A stretch of 64,000 bases of DNA, taken from assembly GCA_018806915.1 (NCBI GenBank), contig JAGKQI010000105.1, positions 3,906,001-3,970,000 of the forward strand, written 5' to 3'. The notes under the pieces were generated by a model. That model was not told the origin of the DNA and did not search any database. It saw only the letters and a program-made list of their open reading frames with translations. Positions 1 through 11,041 of the stretch are shown here, piece after piece (the stretch's first letter is position 1; every line of letters begins with the position of its first letter). Both the position numbers and the translations under genes were made by a program. The stretch is from Phytophthora colocasiae (lineage: Eukaryota; Oomycota; Peronosporomycetes; Peronosporales; Peronosporaceae).

Positions 1-784
1 ATGGAGTATTGCTGCCTGCTGTTCGCCGCAGCAGTCGCGCATGATGGTGGATGCAGCTGGCGACAAGGTTCTCGTGAACCGCAAGCGACTCAAGAAGGCT
101 GGTCGTCCCCAGAATGCTGGTCATGCTCTTCAGAGTCTGTGATTCAGAGTAATTGCAATGACCGCCACCGAGTTGTAACTGCATTGCTCAGTGCGTCGTA
201 GGGCATGATGTGGGAGCAGCATCGCCGAATAAAACAACACCAACGAGATGACAATGCTCACATAATTCATTCTTTTATGTTACGTACAACCAGAACAACC
301 CAAAGTATTAGCTCATGATGCAGGACACAGCTTCACGCACCCATATACACGCACGATTTGTACAACACCGAGTCTTGCCGTGACACCACGTGTACCAAGC
401 ACAGCTGCCCACGAAGACGTACCGGTCGTTAAGCTCTCTCAGCTACTGAGCCCTTCATGTCCTGCAACCCACGTCCTGCCAGCCTCCGAGCCCCGCCGCC
501 CGCCAGTCGCCGAGCGCTTCCAACCGTCCGAGCGCTGCCAGCCTCCGAGCCGCTCGTCCCGATCTCACCGAGGCCGCCGCTGATGCCGTCGGCCCTTGAG
601 AGTGCCGAGTCTGAAACGCCCTCTTCCTGCCACGAAACCTTGAATGAGAGTCACCGATCAACCACCCGTTGGGGGAGGGCTAGGGATAAACAATTTGTCG
701 CTTGCGTTTCGCGCCACGCCGCCGTCAGCCTCGTTTCTGCCATTGTGCTGAGCTGGGCTTTATGGTGTTGATCAGGGATTTTGA
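1..784. other. no recognised gene
   Basis: I see only short, low-quality open frames here. A short imperfect repeat built on a 'cagcctccgagcc' motif lies near 478-555 in proline/serine-coding, CG-rich sequence. Nothing resembles a known family, and no LTR of the neighbouring retroelement could be identified. Confidence 0.5.
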
Positions 785-2428
785 GGTGTTTATCGTATTT
801 TGTCCCATGTAACCAGTAACTTGTCTCGGTGTTGTGGTCCACCCTTGATCGTTACACGTAATCTCCAGCGTCGATGTTGGGCTGCTTCGCGTGGGTATGG
901 TGTCTCTGGTTGAGCTTCCTCTGTTCTATGCGTGCAGTTATCATCGGCTTGTGCATAGCTCGTATGCTAGTTCGCGTAGCAGAAAGCCAAGGTTCGATGT
1001 CACCCGGCTGTTCTGGTAGCGTCACTATTTTGCGTTGTTTCGAATCCACACAGAAGTCCAATGGAGATGGCAATGGTAGTGCGCAAAAAAGCTCAACGTG
1101 AGCTTGGTTCCCCAGAGATGGTACTGGTGTGTGATTCAAATTTCCTTGTAGTACTGGCACGAAATAGGTCCAATCATGTATATCCACTTGATACTCGAGG
1201 CATAGCACACGTAATACCTGAATAATATCTCTGTTGGCTCGCTCAATACTACCGTTTATCCATGGGCAATAGGCTACTGTGAATTCTTGACGTGATTCAA
1301 TCGCCTGCATACTTCATTCACAACTGCATTTTTAAAATGTGACCCCTGGTCGCTGATCCATAGTGGTGGAATACCGTAGCGGCTGTGCCATGCAAGAATC
1401 ACCTCAGCAGCAACTGTGCTGGTAGGCGTGGAGCATGGAATCAATTCGCAAAAATGAGTCGCTTCATCTTTCAGTACCAGTAGATATTGATCACCACCAA
1501 AACTTTTCCCTAAAAACAGGAAATCCCAGTGAAGAGCACTGTTTCGTTCGTTTGTCCGATATGTTTCACCCCATGGTCGTTGTATGATCTTACCCCTCTT
1601 GACGTGATGACACAGCAGGCACGTCGATAAAAAGGCTTCCACCAGCGCTCTAAGGCGGACCAGGTAAGCAAACCTTCTTATCCTTTCAATTGCAGCGTCC
1701 CTACCACGGTGGCCTTGTGCTCCACAATGGGTTACAACTAATATTCGTTGCACTAGATAGTCATCTTTATCAAGAATCCACAATTTCTCGTCCACGTACC
1801 ACCCAGATTCGTCATCACCAGTAGCGTTGGGCCAGGGGTCTTTGGTGTATTTTGTCTGTGACTCTATTACCGCACGCTGACCTGGCCACTTAAAATTTGG
1901 ATCGCTTAGAGGGCGGATTGATAGTGACAATTGAGTTGAAGCTGTAGATACTTCCTGTGCTGGTGCCAATTTCCTTCGTTTTCGACGTGTCCTCTTTTCC
2001 TGTCGGCTAACCTTGCTGTCTATTGCCGGTATAACCCTTTTCCGTAGTGGCATTTGCCGAAGATGTGTTGTTGGGTGGTGGTTCCCAGCCCACCTGGACA
2101 CCATGTCACTCCACACGTTACTTACCCCGTCAATGTGTTCAATCGCGTAGCGAGATTCTGCTAGCTTCGTCGCCCACCTCAATAGTTTACCCCTAGTATG
2201 CTTTTTCACTTCTGTAACAGGGGCGAATATGAAGATGAGGTTTCGGTGATCACAGTAAAGCCGAAAACCTTGTTGTCGTAACAGCAAGTAGCTAAGTCGC
2301 TCACACGCACAGATAATTGGGTAGGCTTCTGTTTCAATAATGCTCCAATTGCACTGGGAACCAGTGAACGTACCACTCAAGCAAGTGAGCATTTCATGTT
2401 GCTGGTGCCTTCTTCCATTTGAGCACAT
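785..2428 (-). pseudogene. retroelement RNase H-integrase (broken)
   Basis: Residues of the long frame 1274-2428 run from RNase H (E-T-E-A-Y-P, D-H-R-N-L) through the H2C2 zinc-binding domain (G-H-R-G-R-D ... C-L-L-C-H) into the integrase core. The core shows the first Asp in H-W-D-F-L and the second in I-S-D-Q-G-S-H-F. An overlapping frame (852-1310) supplies the third acidic residue in N-G-S-I-E-R-A-N, so all DDE residues survive, but in two frames. The C-terminal domain stops after G-D-Y-V at about 852, and its remains continue in other frames to about 785. Confidence 0.85.
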
Positions 2429-3330
2429 GAGTCACGATAAGGCACCAACCGACGTCGCTAGCGTCTGACATAACGCACATCATCGCGTCTGTCCGTGGGA
2501 ACGCAAGCGTCACACTCGTGGTCAACAGTTTTTCCACTTTATCATACGCAGCTAGCTGCTCCATGGTCAAACTAATGGTGATGCCTGCAGCTACCCTCTT
2601 GGTGCGCTTAGATGTACTAATCATCGCGTTATCAAACGCGTCTTGCAATGGGCTAGTTGTATGGCGTAATTGACAAGGGTTTCGCGCAGTTCGTCGAACA
2701 AAGAAATTGCTGTAATTCTCCAGCAGTCTTCGGGTACGGCATCTCCTTCAAGGCACGGATTCTCTCTGGGTCATGCTTGATGCCGGAACCCGAGATTATT
2801 TTTCCACACCAACATACTTCGCGCTTGAACAGACAGGATTTCTTAACACTTAACTTAAGGCCGAGAAAATTAACAGTTCAAACAGTCTCTCCATTTTCAC
2901 CATGTAAGTCTTAATGTCAGCCGCGAAAAGGAGTAGATCATCGATCCAAAATAAGTTTCTGTATCGTTGATTGAAAGAACGGTGCTGCGTCTATACAGCC
3001 CTGTGGTACCCGCTTTGGTGTGTATATGTTTTCGTGGGTCATGTATGACAATATCTCTTGACACTCTTCGGCTAACGCGAGTTGCCAATATCCTTTGATA
3101 AAGTCAAACAAACCGAAAAATTCTGCGTCCTTAACGGCTTCGAGGTCAATAGGCAAGTCAGGCATTAGACCCATGATCGCTTCAACTAGTGCATTGACGG
3201 GTTTGTAGTCAGCTGTTTGTCGATATTCACCACTCCCTTTCCGAACAGGAAGAGCTGGACACGCCCACCGACTCTCCTGATTCTCGTAAACCCAACCCAC
3301 TTGCACAAGTTTATCATTAAAGTCCTTCAT
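2394..3330 (-). pseudogene. retroelement reverse transcriptase (broken)
   Basis: The frame 2938-3330 encodes the fingers and palm of RT. Visible motifs are the D-Y-K-P-V-N region, F-D-F-I-K-G-Y-W-Q-L and V-P-Q-G. The catalytic aspartate pair lies just beyond a frame change near 2925-2945, where another frame reads W-I-D-D-L-L-L-F (the YxDD box in its WIDD form). The frame 2394-2648 gives the RT-RNase H junction, including S-D-A-S-D-V-G-W, the start of RNase H. At least two frameshifts or stops interrupt it. Confidence 0.8.
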
Positions 3331-3358
3331 GAAGCGACGAACTTCAGGCGGATACTTC

Positions 3359-4255
3359 CTAGACTACATCGATACCGGGTTTAAAGCGAACTCGCATCGG
3401 GGGACGGACTCGTGCAGGAGGGTCTGCACCCAATCGCACCCTCCACAGGTCGAATCTCAACGTGATACGTATCAATTCCTTTTTGTGTTCACGCGGAAAT
3501 TCTTCTGCAATTGCCTTCTCAACCAGCTCCAACACGCTGGCTTTCACTTCCTCATTGTGCAGTACTTCATTCACAACAATGGGTTCGTCTGCTCTGTCAA
3601 ATTCTTCTTCCGTCGCGTCAGCCGCAAATGGCACCGCCAGTAAGTCAACTTGCCTCTCAACGTTGTTTCCCAATCTCAGCAGTAAGTCGTTACCGAGTAG
3701 GAACTCTCTGGAACCACCGGGAATGATTAGACACTCAATCAGCTCAGCAATTTGTACAATACCAGCGATTGCCCGCAACCTCACTTTCAGTTTTACCGTC
3801 CAATCCACAAAAATCGATGTTCCATCGGCCATCGTACCCTCAATCGGCTCATCCAATTTCACACGTACGATACAGGGCCGCACATTTACTAATTACTCGA
3901 AACATCTTTCATCTAAATAGCATCGATCCGCTCCACTATCCAAACAAAGCGGTACTTCCACTTCGTTGTCTAGTATCACGGTTTGACTCTCTTTAGGAAA
4001 GCACGCTCGAATTCGCTTGAACTTAGCCTTGCCTCCCTTTGTAAGAGGTTTCGGCCTTCTTTTCCGGCTTCTTTTTCTCAGTCGAAGCTGTTTTGACCTT
4101 GTCGACGAGTGCTTTTTCACGTTCAGCAGGTTTTGCCTTAGGGCAGTCAGACACGTAATGCTCTCCGCCACAATGAAAGCACCCATCTTTTGGGACTCCT
4201 TTGAGACCATTACGTCCCTGTGGCATCTTCTTTCGCGATGTCCGACCACTATCAT
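3359..4255 (-). pseudogene. retroelement aspartic protease region
   Basis: The frame ending at 3893 contains the retropepsin active-site signature L-D-S-G-A-D, preceded by a beta-strand-like segment. A second frame (3359-3883) continues with a segment ending in a G-N-D-L-L motif, which fits the C-terminal flap and strand region of clan AA proteases. A stop and frame change at about 3885-3893 separate the two. The domain lies between the zinc knuckle and reverse transcriptase, as expected for gypsy elements. Confidence 0.65.
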
Positions 4256-4962
4256 TTCCTTTCTTGGGTTTCTTCACCAATCTGTTATCTTGACGTGAAT
4301 CCCGCTTTAATAATCTTCGAAGATCGCTCCTCATTCTTGCGATCCTCCTTGCGTTTGGACGAACTCGCCTTTTTCAAGGCTCTCTCTTCTATTTCCTGCT
4401 CTCTAGCCTTCACTTTCACGAGCTCGTATAGTCGCCGAATATCCAACTTGGCCTCCGGCACGCGGTAGTCAATCTCATTCTGGACTTTACTCTTTAACCC
4501 ATTAGGTAGTGATCGGACTATTAGCTTGCACTTTTCCTTTTTGCCACGATCCGACTAAAAGAAACTAGAAAACCCATATTTCTTTATCAAAGAGTTACAC
4601 AAATGAAAGTAGTCGATCACGCGTGCGTCGATGTCAATGTTGTTCAGGTCCATGTGAAGCTCGGTGCGGAAGATCTCTTTCACGTCCGGCAGGTCTTGAT
4701 TCTGGAAGTTGTCAGTAACCTCATGAATCTTCATTAACAGGAACTCATCCGAGAGGCTCTCCTTAGCCACTCCCCAACAGACCTCACACAAAGTCTCCAA
4801 CACACTGGCATCGAATGAACTTTTTACACTCTTCAACACTGTAGAGATTTCTTCTTTGCCATTTTTACAACGCTCCTTGGTGTACTCCACGTATTTCTTT
4901 CGTAATTTGAGCCACTCAACGAGATCACTATGCGCCATGGACGTCATCATAGGTGCGTTCAC
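4023..4962 (-). pseudogene. retroelement gag-like region with zinc knuckle
   Basis: The upstream part (4555-4962) encodes 135 residues, largely charged helix, and ends in a stop. A second frame (4023-4334) is rich in lysine and carries a retroviral-type zinc knuckle, C-F-H-C-G-G-E-H-Y-V-S-D-C. Its spacing is CX2CX3HX4C, one residue shorter than the canonical CX2CX4HX4C. The knuckle and position identify the nucleocapsid-like part of Gag. The two pieces are in different frames, so the gene is broken. Gag assignment of the first piece rests mainly on its position. Confidence 0.65.
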
Positions 4963-5566
4963 GATGGCAAAGATGGGGGATGGGGCATCCGTGCGATGTG
5001 TTGACTACCGTCTTCCCCCGCACACTGCGACTAGGCGCTATAATGAAGAGATTACTATGTTAAGCAAATGTTCGGTTTAAACGCCTAGGCGTTATACAAG
5101 GAACAAAAGTGCAATGTTTGTCGGGCGAGGTTCAGGGTTCACTTTGGTGTGGTGGTGTAGTCCCGACCCTCCTATGCTACTGGCCGGGGTTCAAATCCAC
5201 CTTCGTGCAGTTCACGTTGCGTATGTTGAAACGGGTCGGTTGTTTTCTTACATTGGTGGCTGCGATGAATACGGAGATTTTACGCATTTATCATATTTAG
5301 TTTCTACTATTACGAATTTGTACTTTTTATTTCAAATGATGTATCCTTCAACTTCAACTGCAAAGTTTGAACCCCAGCGAGCGAGATTCGGGCTTAACTG
5401 GGTTCTCTACCTCGTACGTAAACTTCGAGACAACTTTGCAGTCCACATCCTAGAAATGTGGTCTGTACAAACAAAGAGAGATTGATGTCGAGCTCTGTTG
5501 GCCAACCATCTCTTCCGTCTGTGGTTAATGGATAATTTCGAGCACACACTATGGAGCAATTTTTGG
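4963..5566. other. spacer between retroelement and Mutator-like element
   Basis: No recognisable gene. It contains one arm of a 24-bp inverted repeat (5018-5041) and an imperfect palindrome around 5080-5095 ('acgcctaggcgt'). A plus-strand frame at 5114-5485 has no family resemblance. Confidence 0.5.
5018..5041. repeat. 24-bp inverted repeat, left arm
   Basis: This 24-base segment is the exact reverse complement of 8615-8638. The two arms flank the Mutator-like element at 549 bp and 109 bp, outside its own terminal repeats. They could be ends of an older element into which the MULE inserted. Confidence 0.75.
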
Positions 5567-5625
5567 GGGTCAAACTCTGCGCAGGTCAACTCGTGCGCAA
5601 CTCTCTTTTTGGGTCAACTTCTGTG
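5567..5625. repeat. MULE left terminal inverted repeat
   Basis: Matches the complement of the right end. It contains two copies of a 'gggtcaa' motif and several 'tgcgca' palindromes, giving the end an internally repetitive structure. Confidence 0.8.
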
Positions 5626-6008
5626 CAACTTCTGCGCATGTCTTTTCTTGGGTCAAATCGTGGTCAAAATATCACGACTGTCAGGTTTTATAAATTAATC
5701 TGAAATTTAACCAATCATATCGCGTATGTTAAACTATAACTGAATCTAGCGTGTTCGTTACGAAACGATTGGTGGGATGTTGCCACACTTGTGTAGAGTA
5801 TAGCCTACACGACACTGCGTAAAACGAGACTGTGTAACATGAAACGGTGTGATTTTTAGGTGTGGCATCTGTAGGAGATCTTGGTCGATCCCAGCCGACC
5901 CTGCACGAGGACAACAAATACTTGTTCATTTCCTTGCACATCATTTTCAATCTTTCCAACCCAAGTTCACTACCAAGTCCAAGAGCAACCAACTCCCTTT
6001 CCGGCACC

Positions 6009-7818
6009 ATGTTCCGACCCGACTACACCTCTGACAGCAACCTTGAAATTCTCCCTTCGCGTGGCAGTGAAGGCGAAGGCTCTACGCAAGGCTCCCCTAT
6101 GAATGATGTGTCGTCGGGACACACCGAGATCATTCCGAGTCAGTCGTCACCATCCAACCCCCACTGGAGTTTCGATCGTGATGATGATGATGACGACCCG
6201 CGATATGCGGAGATGAGGTCTAACCGGTCGTCGAGTTCAGGATCTGTGTGGAGCAACAGAGACGAGGGTCAAGCTGACGATAGCCGTGACGAGGAGAGTG
6301 ATGATCGGTGACGACAACATTGATGCAGAGAATGGCCGTCATCAAGACAATCCTCGACTCCGAGATGGCGTGGAGCCGGTACTAGACTCTAAGTCAATAA
6401 CATACCGAGGACATACTTACGCATTTTACCACAGCGGGGAATCTACAACCAACTATCGCTGCAGTGCGTACCGCCGTACCGGGTGTTTTGTGAAGTTGAA
6501 AGTTTCACAGCGAGGTGTTGTCGTCGAAGGCAGACACAAATCTGACTGTGTTCCAGAATTGGTCCAAGCTCCATATGGATCTGCACCGGTTGTTGAGAAT
6601 CAGAAACAGCAAATGCTGTTAGCAACCGACGAAGTCGGAATTCAAGACGTGACTCTTACTCCGGAAAGAGTTTGGGAGATTATTCGTGATCGGTTTTACG
6701 GCGACGAAAACGTCGTTGTTGAAGGAGCGACCAAAAACCAGATTATTGGCCGATTGTATCGGACTAGAAGCAAACATTTTGGGCGGGAGATATTCGGGCG
6801 TTTGGAAATGGAACCTTTGTGCGACATGAAACACAGCCCGGGACTTAATTTTTTCAGTTTCATTTTACGTATTATGAAGACGAAGTTCTACACAGGGTGA
6901 TTGGATGGGCCCACCCAAAGCCCATGGATCAAATGAAGCAGCGTCAATCATCTCTTTTCATCGACGCGACCTATCGTTGTGTCCCAATTCGCTTCTACCA
7001 ACTGGTGATTGTTATGATGTATGACCCAATTTCAGACCTGTACCTTCCAATCAGGTACGCATTGACATCTGGAAAAACAACACGGGTGTATGAACTTCTC
7101 CTCAACTACATCTGTGTATCTACTAAAAATTGTCTTGACCCTGCCCATGTTGTGTGTCATTTCGAGTATGCGATGATCAAGACAGTCAAAAATCAGTTTC
7201 CAAATTCAAGGATTGTGGGCTGTCTCTTTCACTTCAAGCAAGCTTTGCGCCGGAAAATGCTCAAGCTGAACATTTCGGAGGCTGAGGTGAGTCTCGCCAT
7301 GCGCGAAGGATCGCCTCACTGTGATTCGTCGATGTTATATTGCTTTTCGCGGGGCTCAAGATGTTCGTCACATGATCAAGCGTGACTATGGCGACCAAGG
7401 AATCTCCTATTTAAAGGACAACTGGAAGAAGTTCTGGAAATATTTCAAGCGCACATGGTTCAAGAAATTTGTGCCGGAGTGGTGGAATGCCAATGGGTTG
7501 AACGAAGACATCGTGAATAGAACGAATAACCCTCTCGAACGGTACAACCGAACTCTCAACGAAGCATTTCCAGTGCCACATCCAGACGTGATCCAGTTCA
7601 TCAGTGTCATCGAGCGTCAGAGTCGCGAAAATGTACGCCTCATCAAAGATATTTCCAACCGTAGGGCCAGAGCTCCAGAACACGCTGACCCCCAACAAGG
7701 ACCAAGATTCGAGTCGGACTCGGACTTTGTGGGCGATTCTGGATTGGGCGATCCGGATTCGGACAGCGACGAGGATTCCAACAGCGATCACGGAATGGGG
7801 ATGTCTCCGGAGTACTAA
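6009..7818 (+). pseudogene. MULE transposase, frameshifted
   Basis: The likely start is the ATG at 6009, followed by an acidic, serine-rich leader. At 6370-6600 there is a FLYWCH-type zinc-finger region (tyrosine-rich, Y-R-C-S-A-Y, C-F-V-K-L). The MULE catalytic domain follows: F-I-D-A-T-Y-R (first Asp), V-V-C-H-F-E and G-C-L-F-H-F-K-Q-A, then a C-terminal part with N-R-T-N-N-P-L-E-R-Y-N-R. Frame changes occur near 6300, near 6850 and near 7305. The residue that is usually Asp in the C-D-F-E box is His here (codon CAT, near 7160). The sequence ends in an acidic tail. The copy is therefore doubly inactive. Confidence 0.82.
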
Positions 7819-8425
7819 AAGGTTGCCTAAAGTTCTCTCTTCTTTCAATTTGCATTCAGTGAAACCAAACAACACAGAATAATAAACATGAATTTGATGC
7901 ATACTTTTTTAGAGTCGTAGAGGCTTCCAAAAATTAGAAAGTATAAAAATGACTTGATTCCACTAAATAGCTTTGAAATTGCCACAACGTGTAAAGGTAG
8001 AGGCACTAGCCAACCGAGAACGTTTGTGCCCAGGGATTAATCCCGTTTACCATCTGCCAAACGACTTAGCAACTGAACTGTCACGATGGGTTATTACTCG
8101 TAATAGTCAAGTCAAGTCTGATCACTAGAGACTCACTCCGAAGAGCGTGACGGCCGACCCAGGTCCTTGGTTATGTCTCAGATCTGACAGAGGATTTGCA
8201 TACGCCACTTACCTCAAGCATCGAACTTCTCTACAGGAGTGGTGTTTGAACCCACGCCACCTGATCAGCAACAGCCTATCTAAGCGCACGCCCTATAGGC
8301 ATACTAAAATTGCAGAGCAAGCAAAGCACCTTTTAAATTTTCACCTCAAATAATTAATAAAATATCAGATGGAAGAAAAAAAATTGTTACAGTTTTATCA
8401 CTTGATAAAATAATGGCCTCTTCAA
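7819..8425. other. MULE 3' non-coding region
   Basis: About 600 bp of AT-richer sequence between the transposase stop and the right terminal repeat. I see no further gene. Confidence 0.45.
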
Positions 8426-8506
8426 GGGTCAACTTCTGCGCAACTTGCGCAGAAGTTGACCCAAAAAGAGAGTTGCGAACGAGTTGACCTGCGCAGAGTT
8501 TGACCC
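8426..8506. repeat. MULE right terminal inverted repeat with perfect hairpin
   Basis: The outer part (about 8450-8506) is the complement of the left end. The inner part (8426-8462) is a perfect palindrome: two 18-nt arms around a single C, beginning 'gggtcaacttctgcgcaa'. The left end has only a decayed counterpart, so the ends are not symmetrical. Confidence 0.8.
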
Positions 8507-8614
8507 AACAAAAGCCATATCCACACTATTACTAACAAGGATGTAGGCGTTCTATTTTGCTATGTGTTCTAGTTGAACATTTGTGTTTGAATTCGACAAT
8601 CCCAATGTTTGGAC

Positions 8615-8638
8615 ATAGCGCCTAGTCGCAGTGTGCGG
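8615..8638. repeat. 24-bp inverted repeat, right arm
   Basis: Exact reverse complement of 5018-5041; see that entry. Confidence 0.75.
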
Positions 8639-8827
8639 CTTACTAAAATGCTGTGTGAAACTTCGTAAAACAACGATTTGCAGGCACATGTCGATGCAAA
8701 TGATTTGCACAAAGGTTTGATGTGTGACCCTTAGGACTACGATCATACGGTACTCATAAGGGTTAATACGATATTTAATTCGGAGAAATGGGCAAACCAG
8801 AGAAAGCTTAGTATTTCGCTGCTGTAT

Positions 8828-10256
8828 ATGAACTCTATTAACAGGGGGGTTCAAAATCGTCATTTTGAAATCAAACGCTATTTGACGAGGTACCGCGGTC
8901 CAAAACCGTATGCACTACATTCCCTCCAATTCCCTCGTGCCTTCAGTTCAGTCGGGAATTCGCCTTCATGGCAGGGAGTGAAGAATCCTGCTAAAGCGGG
9001 CGAGGAGGCGCAAAACCCGCATCTGCGGCCTGAAGATTTGTATGCCATTGTCTCGTGGCTCGAGCACACCCCAAACTTTGAAAAATGCTTTGGTACGACT
9101 GGCAAAACGTCTGTAGGTAAACAGTCCACGAAGACGGATGGTTTTAAGGCTATGGCAGCTGCACTAGGAAAGATCAGCAAGGGGAAATTTAATTTGAAGC
9201 CACTCCAGATGAGAAGCCGTTTCGCGACGTACAAGACTCGATACACGCGTGCTAAAGCCTTCGAAGAAAGCACTGGCGCAGGCGTGACATATGAGGACGA
9301 AGCCAACGGGATTTATAAGCTCCAGCAAAAGCTTAATTCGATGTGTCCTTGGTACGACAGAATGGATGGCCTATTTGGCAACAAGTCTAATTTCGCTCCG
9401 CTAGACTGGTTTGATTCGACTCAAGATGACCAAGAGGCAGCTATACCATCTACGGATGCTGCCGAAAGGATTTCTAGTGAGGAGTGACCACAGATATCCG
9501 CACACCATCAGGAGGAGATAGTACCCAAGTTCTCACGTCACGTTCACAAAGCTTGAGCTTCAGTCTCAGCGACGAATCGGATACGGGGGTACGGTCACCC
9601 CCCCCCCTCGATATTCCACTGGCGCAAACCACGCCTGGCAGCATATCCGTGACGTCAGAGGACGTACATGAGGCGCCTCGTGAAAATTCATCATGCAGCT
9701 CAACTCGGAGCAGCCTCAACACGCGCAAACGAGCGGAAAATGGAACGAACGCAGTGGCAACACCAGCGGAGAGTCAGCGTTTAAAGCAGCATCGTCTCGC
9801 ACTTAGCCCAGTCACCCTAAATTCGTCTCCAGCTGGCGCTCACGGCAGTGGAAGCAGAATTGCAACAGCAATGAGAGTGGCAGTGGAGTCCAAGGCAAGA
9901 GGTAAGGTTGCTTTCTGCTATAGTCCAGTGAGTGAGTTGCTAACCAACTAGTTTGCGTTTGTTTAGTTGAAAAGCGACGTCTCGAGTTTGAAATGGAGAA
10001 GTGCTAGTGAGGCACTGAGAGCGTCAGGTACTATATACTTGTTTGGGTGGCTTTACTGATAATTAACCTTACCTGCACTGCAGAGCAACGATCGCTGGAA
10101 CAGGAGCGCCTCTCTTTTGAAAAGATGAAGTGGGAGAAGAAGCGAGAAGATCGAGAACTGGAACGAAAGCAAGAGCACCGATTCCAGGTCTTGAGCTCGC
10201 TAATCGAAAAGGGTCTCAGTGCTAAGGCCAGTGAAGAGTTCCTGAAGTTGTTGTGA
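8828..10256 (+). pseudogene. SANT-like / coiled-coil protein, decayed multi-exon gene
   Basis: The first part (8828-9487) encodes a helical DNA-binding-like domain with spaced tryptophans and the motif 'LRPEDLYAIVSWLEHTPNFE'. A Ser/Thr-rich linker follows (9484-9951), then a highly charged coiled coil (10047-10256). The frame changes at 9485 without a convincing intron. Plausible introns are 'gtaagg..gtttag' (about 9902-9966) and 'gtacta..ctgcag' (about 10027-10082). A further frame change lies near 10000. The layout (domain, linker, C-terminal coiled coil) matches a repeated oomycete protein family I know only as uncharacterised. Probably a pseudogene. Confidence 0.55.
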
Positions 10257-11041
10257 AAGAATGACACCACCAAGGCCACGTGCCGTGCCAAGTCAGTCAG
10301 CAGATAACAACTTGGCGTTTGATCCTTTAAACTGTTCTAAGGTTTGAACTTTGTGGTCAGCGTTTAAATGGCATCTTGGATCGTGCCCTCGGACACCAAC
10401 TTGTCAACTCGTTTTCCCCACTCCAGTCTCTGTCTAAAAACTCGTTCTGCACGGCTGCGGAGCCCTTCCTCCACCATGACCAGAAAGAGGAGTAAACGTG
10501 CTCTAGCACCGTCGGCAGTAAGATCCATTTCGTCGTCGTCGTAGATGTCGTCGATATCCCAACTTGTATCCATGCTTCAGATCGCTCAGGCTGTGCTTTT
10601 GCAAAAATGACACTGTCCTTCGCAACATTTTGACGTGCTACCGCAGAAACCGACGGTTGCGTGGGTAGCGTGTTGATCATATGTCGGTAGCGTACGCTAC
10701 CGCACTACCGAGTGATAAGAACGGCCCTAAGCATTCGATTTGTCTACGCATATAGGGAGCGATGGAAAATACCCCAATGAATGGCGCGCGTCGCGTCCAC
10801 ATCTTCCTCCTCCGACCCAAACGACTCGCTCGCTCTACGCTGGTGTGGCGCGAAGTAGCCTCGACGCCCACGTAGCTATGGCGGCGCGAATTGGTTTCAA
10901 CTCGCACTCTGCGGTTGAGCCGGCATTCTCTCTGCCTCCCCTCTTTGTGCTAGTGTCAAATACCGTTCCTTTGCTCTATTGAATAACGCTACAGAATATC
11001 CACTAGAATAACCGCTATTGACAATAACTGTTGGAGTTAAT
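10257..11041. other. intergenic; short unassigned minus-strand frame
   Basis: A minus-strand frame at 10364-10573 begins with a very acidic stretch (D-I-D-D-I-Y-D-D-D-E) and continues amphipathic. It could be the N-terminus of a truncated transposon-related gene, but I cannot name it. A perfect 18-bp palindrome ('cggtagcgtacgctaccg') sits at 10685-10702. Nothing else is recognisable. Confidence 0.4.
10685..10702. repeat. perfect 18-bp palindrome
   Basis: 'cggtagcgt' followed directly by its complement. It shares the 'ggtagcgtac' core with the larger palindrome at 35971-35997, which suggests ends or solo remnants of one repeat family. Confidence 0.6.

Larger units (their letters stand above)
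785..4962 (-). mobile_element. degenerate Ty3/gypsy LTR retrotransposon (internal region)
   Basis: Read on the minus strand, the order is gag, zinc knuckle, aspartic protease, reverse transcriptase, RNase H, integrase. RT before RNase H before integrase is the Ty3/gypsy order and excludes Ty1/copia. The frame changes or stops between almost every domain, so the copy cannot encode a working polyprotein. The integrase tail decays around 785-850, where a stop follows a Gly-Asp-Tyr-Val motif. No flanking LTR pair, primer-binding site or polypurine tract could be assigned, so the ends are approximate. Confidence 0.88.
5567..8506 (+). mobile_element. Mutator-like element (MULE), about 2.94 kb
   Basis: Inverted terminal repeats start with 'gggtcaaactctgcgcagg' at 5567 and end with its complement at 8506. 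They match over about 55 bp with one clear mismatch. Between them is a broken MULE transposase gene in the plus direction. No confident 8-9 bp target duplication is visible immediately outside the ends, so the exact borders could be a few bases off. Confidence 0.82.

Noticed and set aside
1..201. Small plus-strand open frame at the left edge
   Set aside because: No family similarity, odd composition and no continuation. It cannot be told from chance.
6819..6857. Intron in the MULE transposase joining the two frames near 6850
   Set aside because: A GT..CAG segment exists but is only 39 nt, far shorter than introns in this window. A frameshift is more likely given the other breaks.
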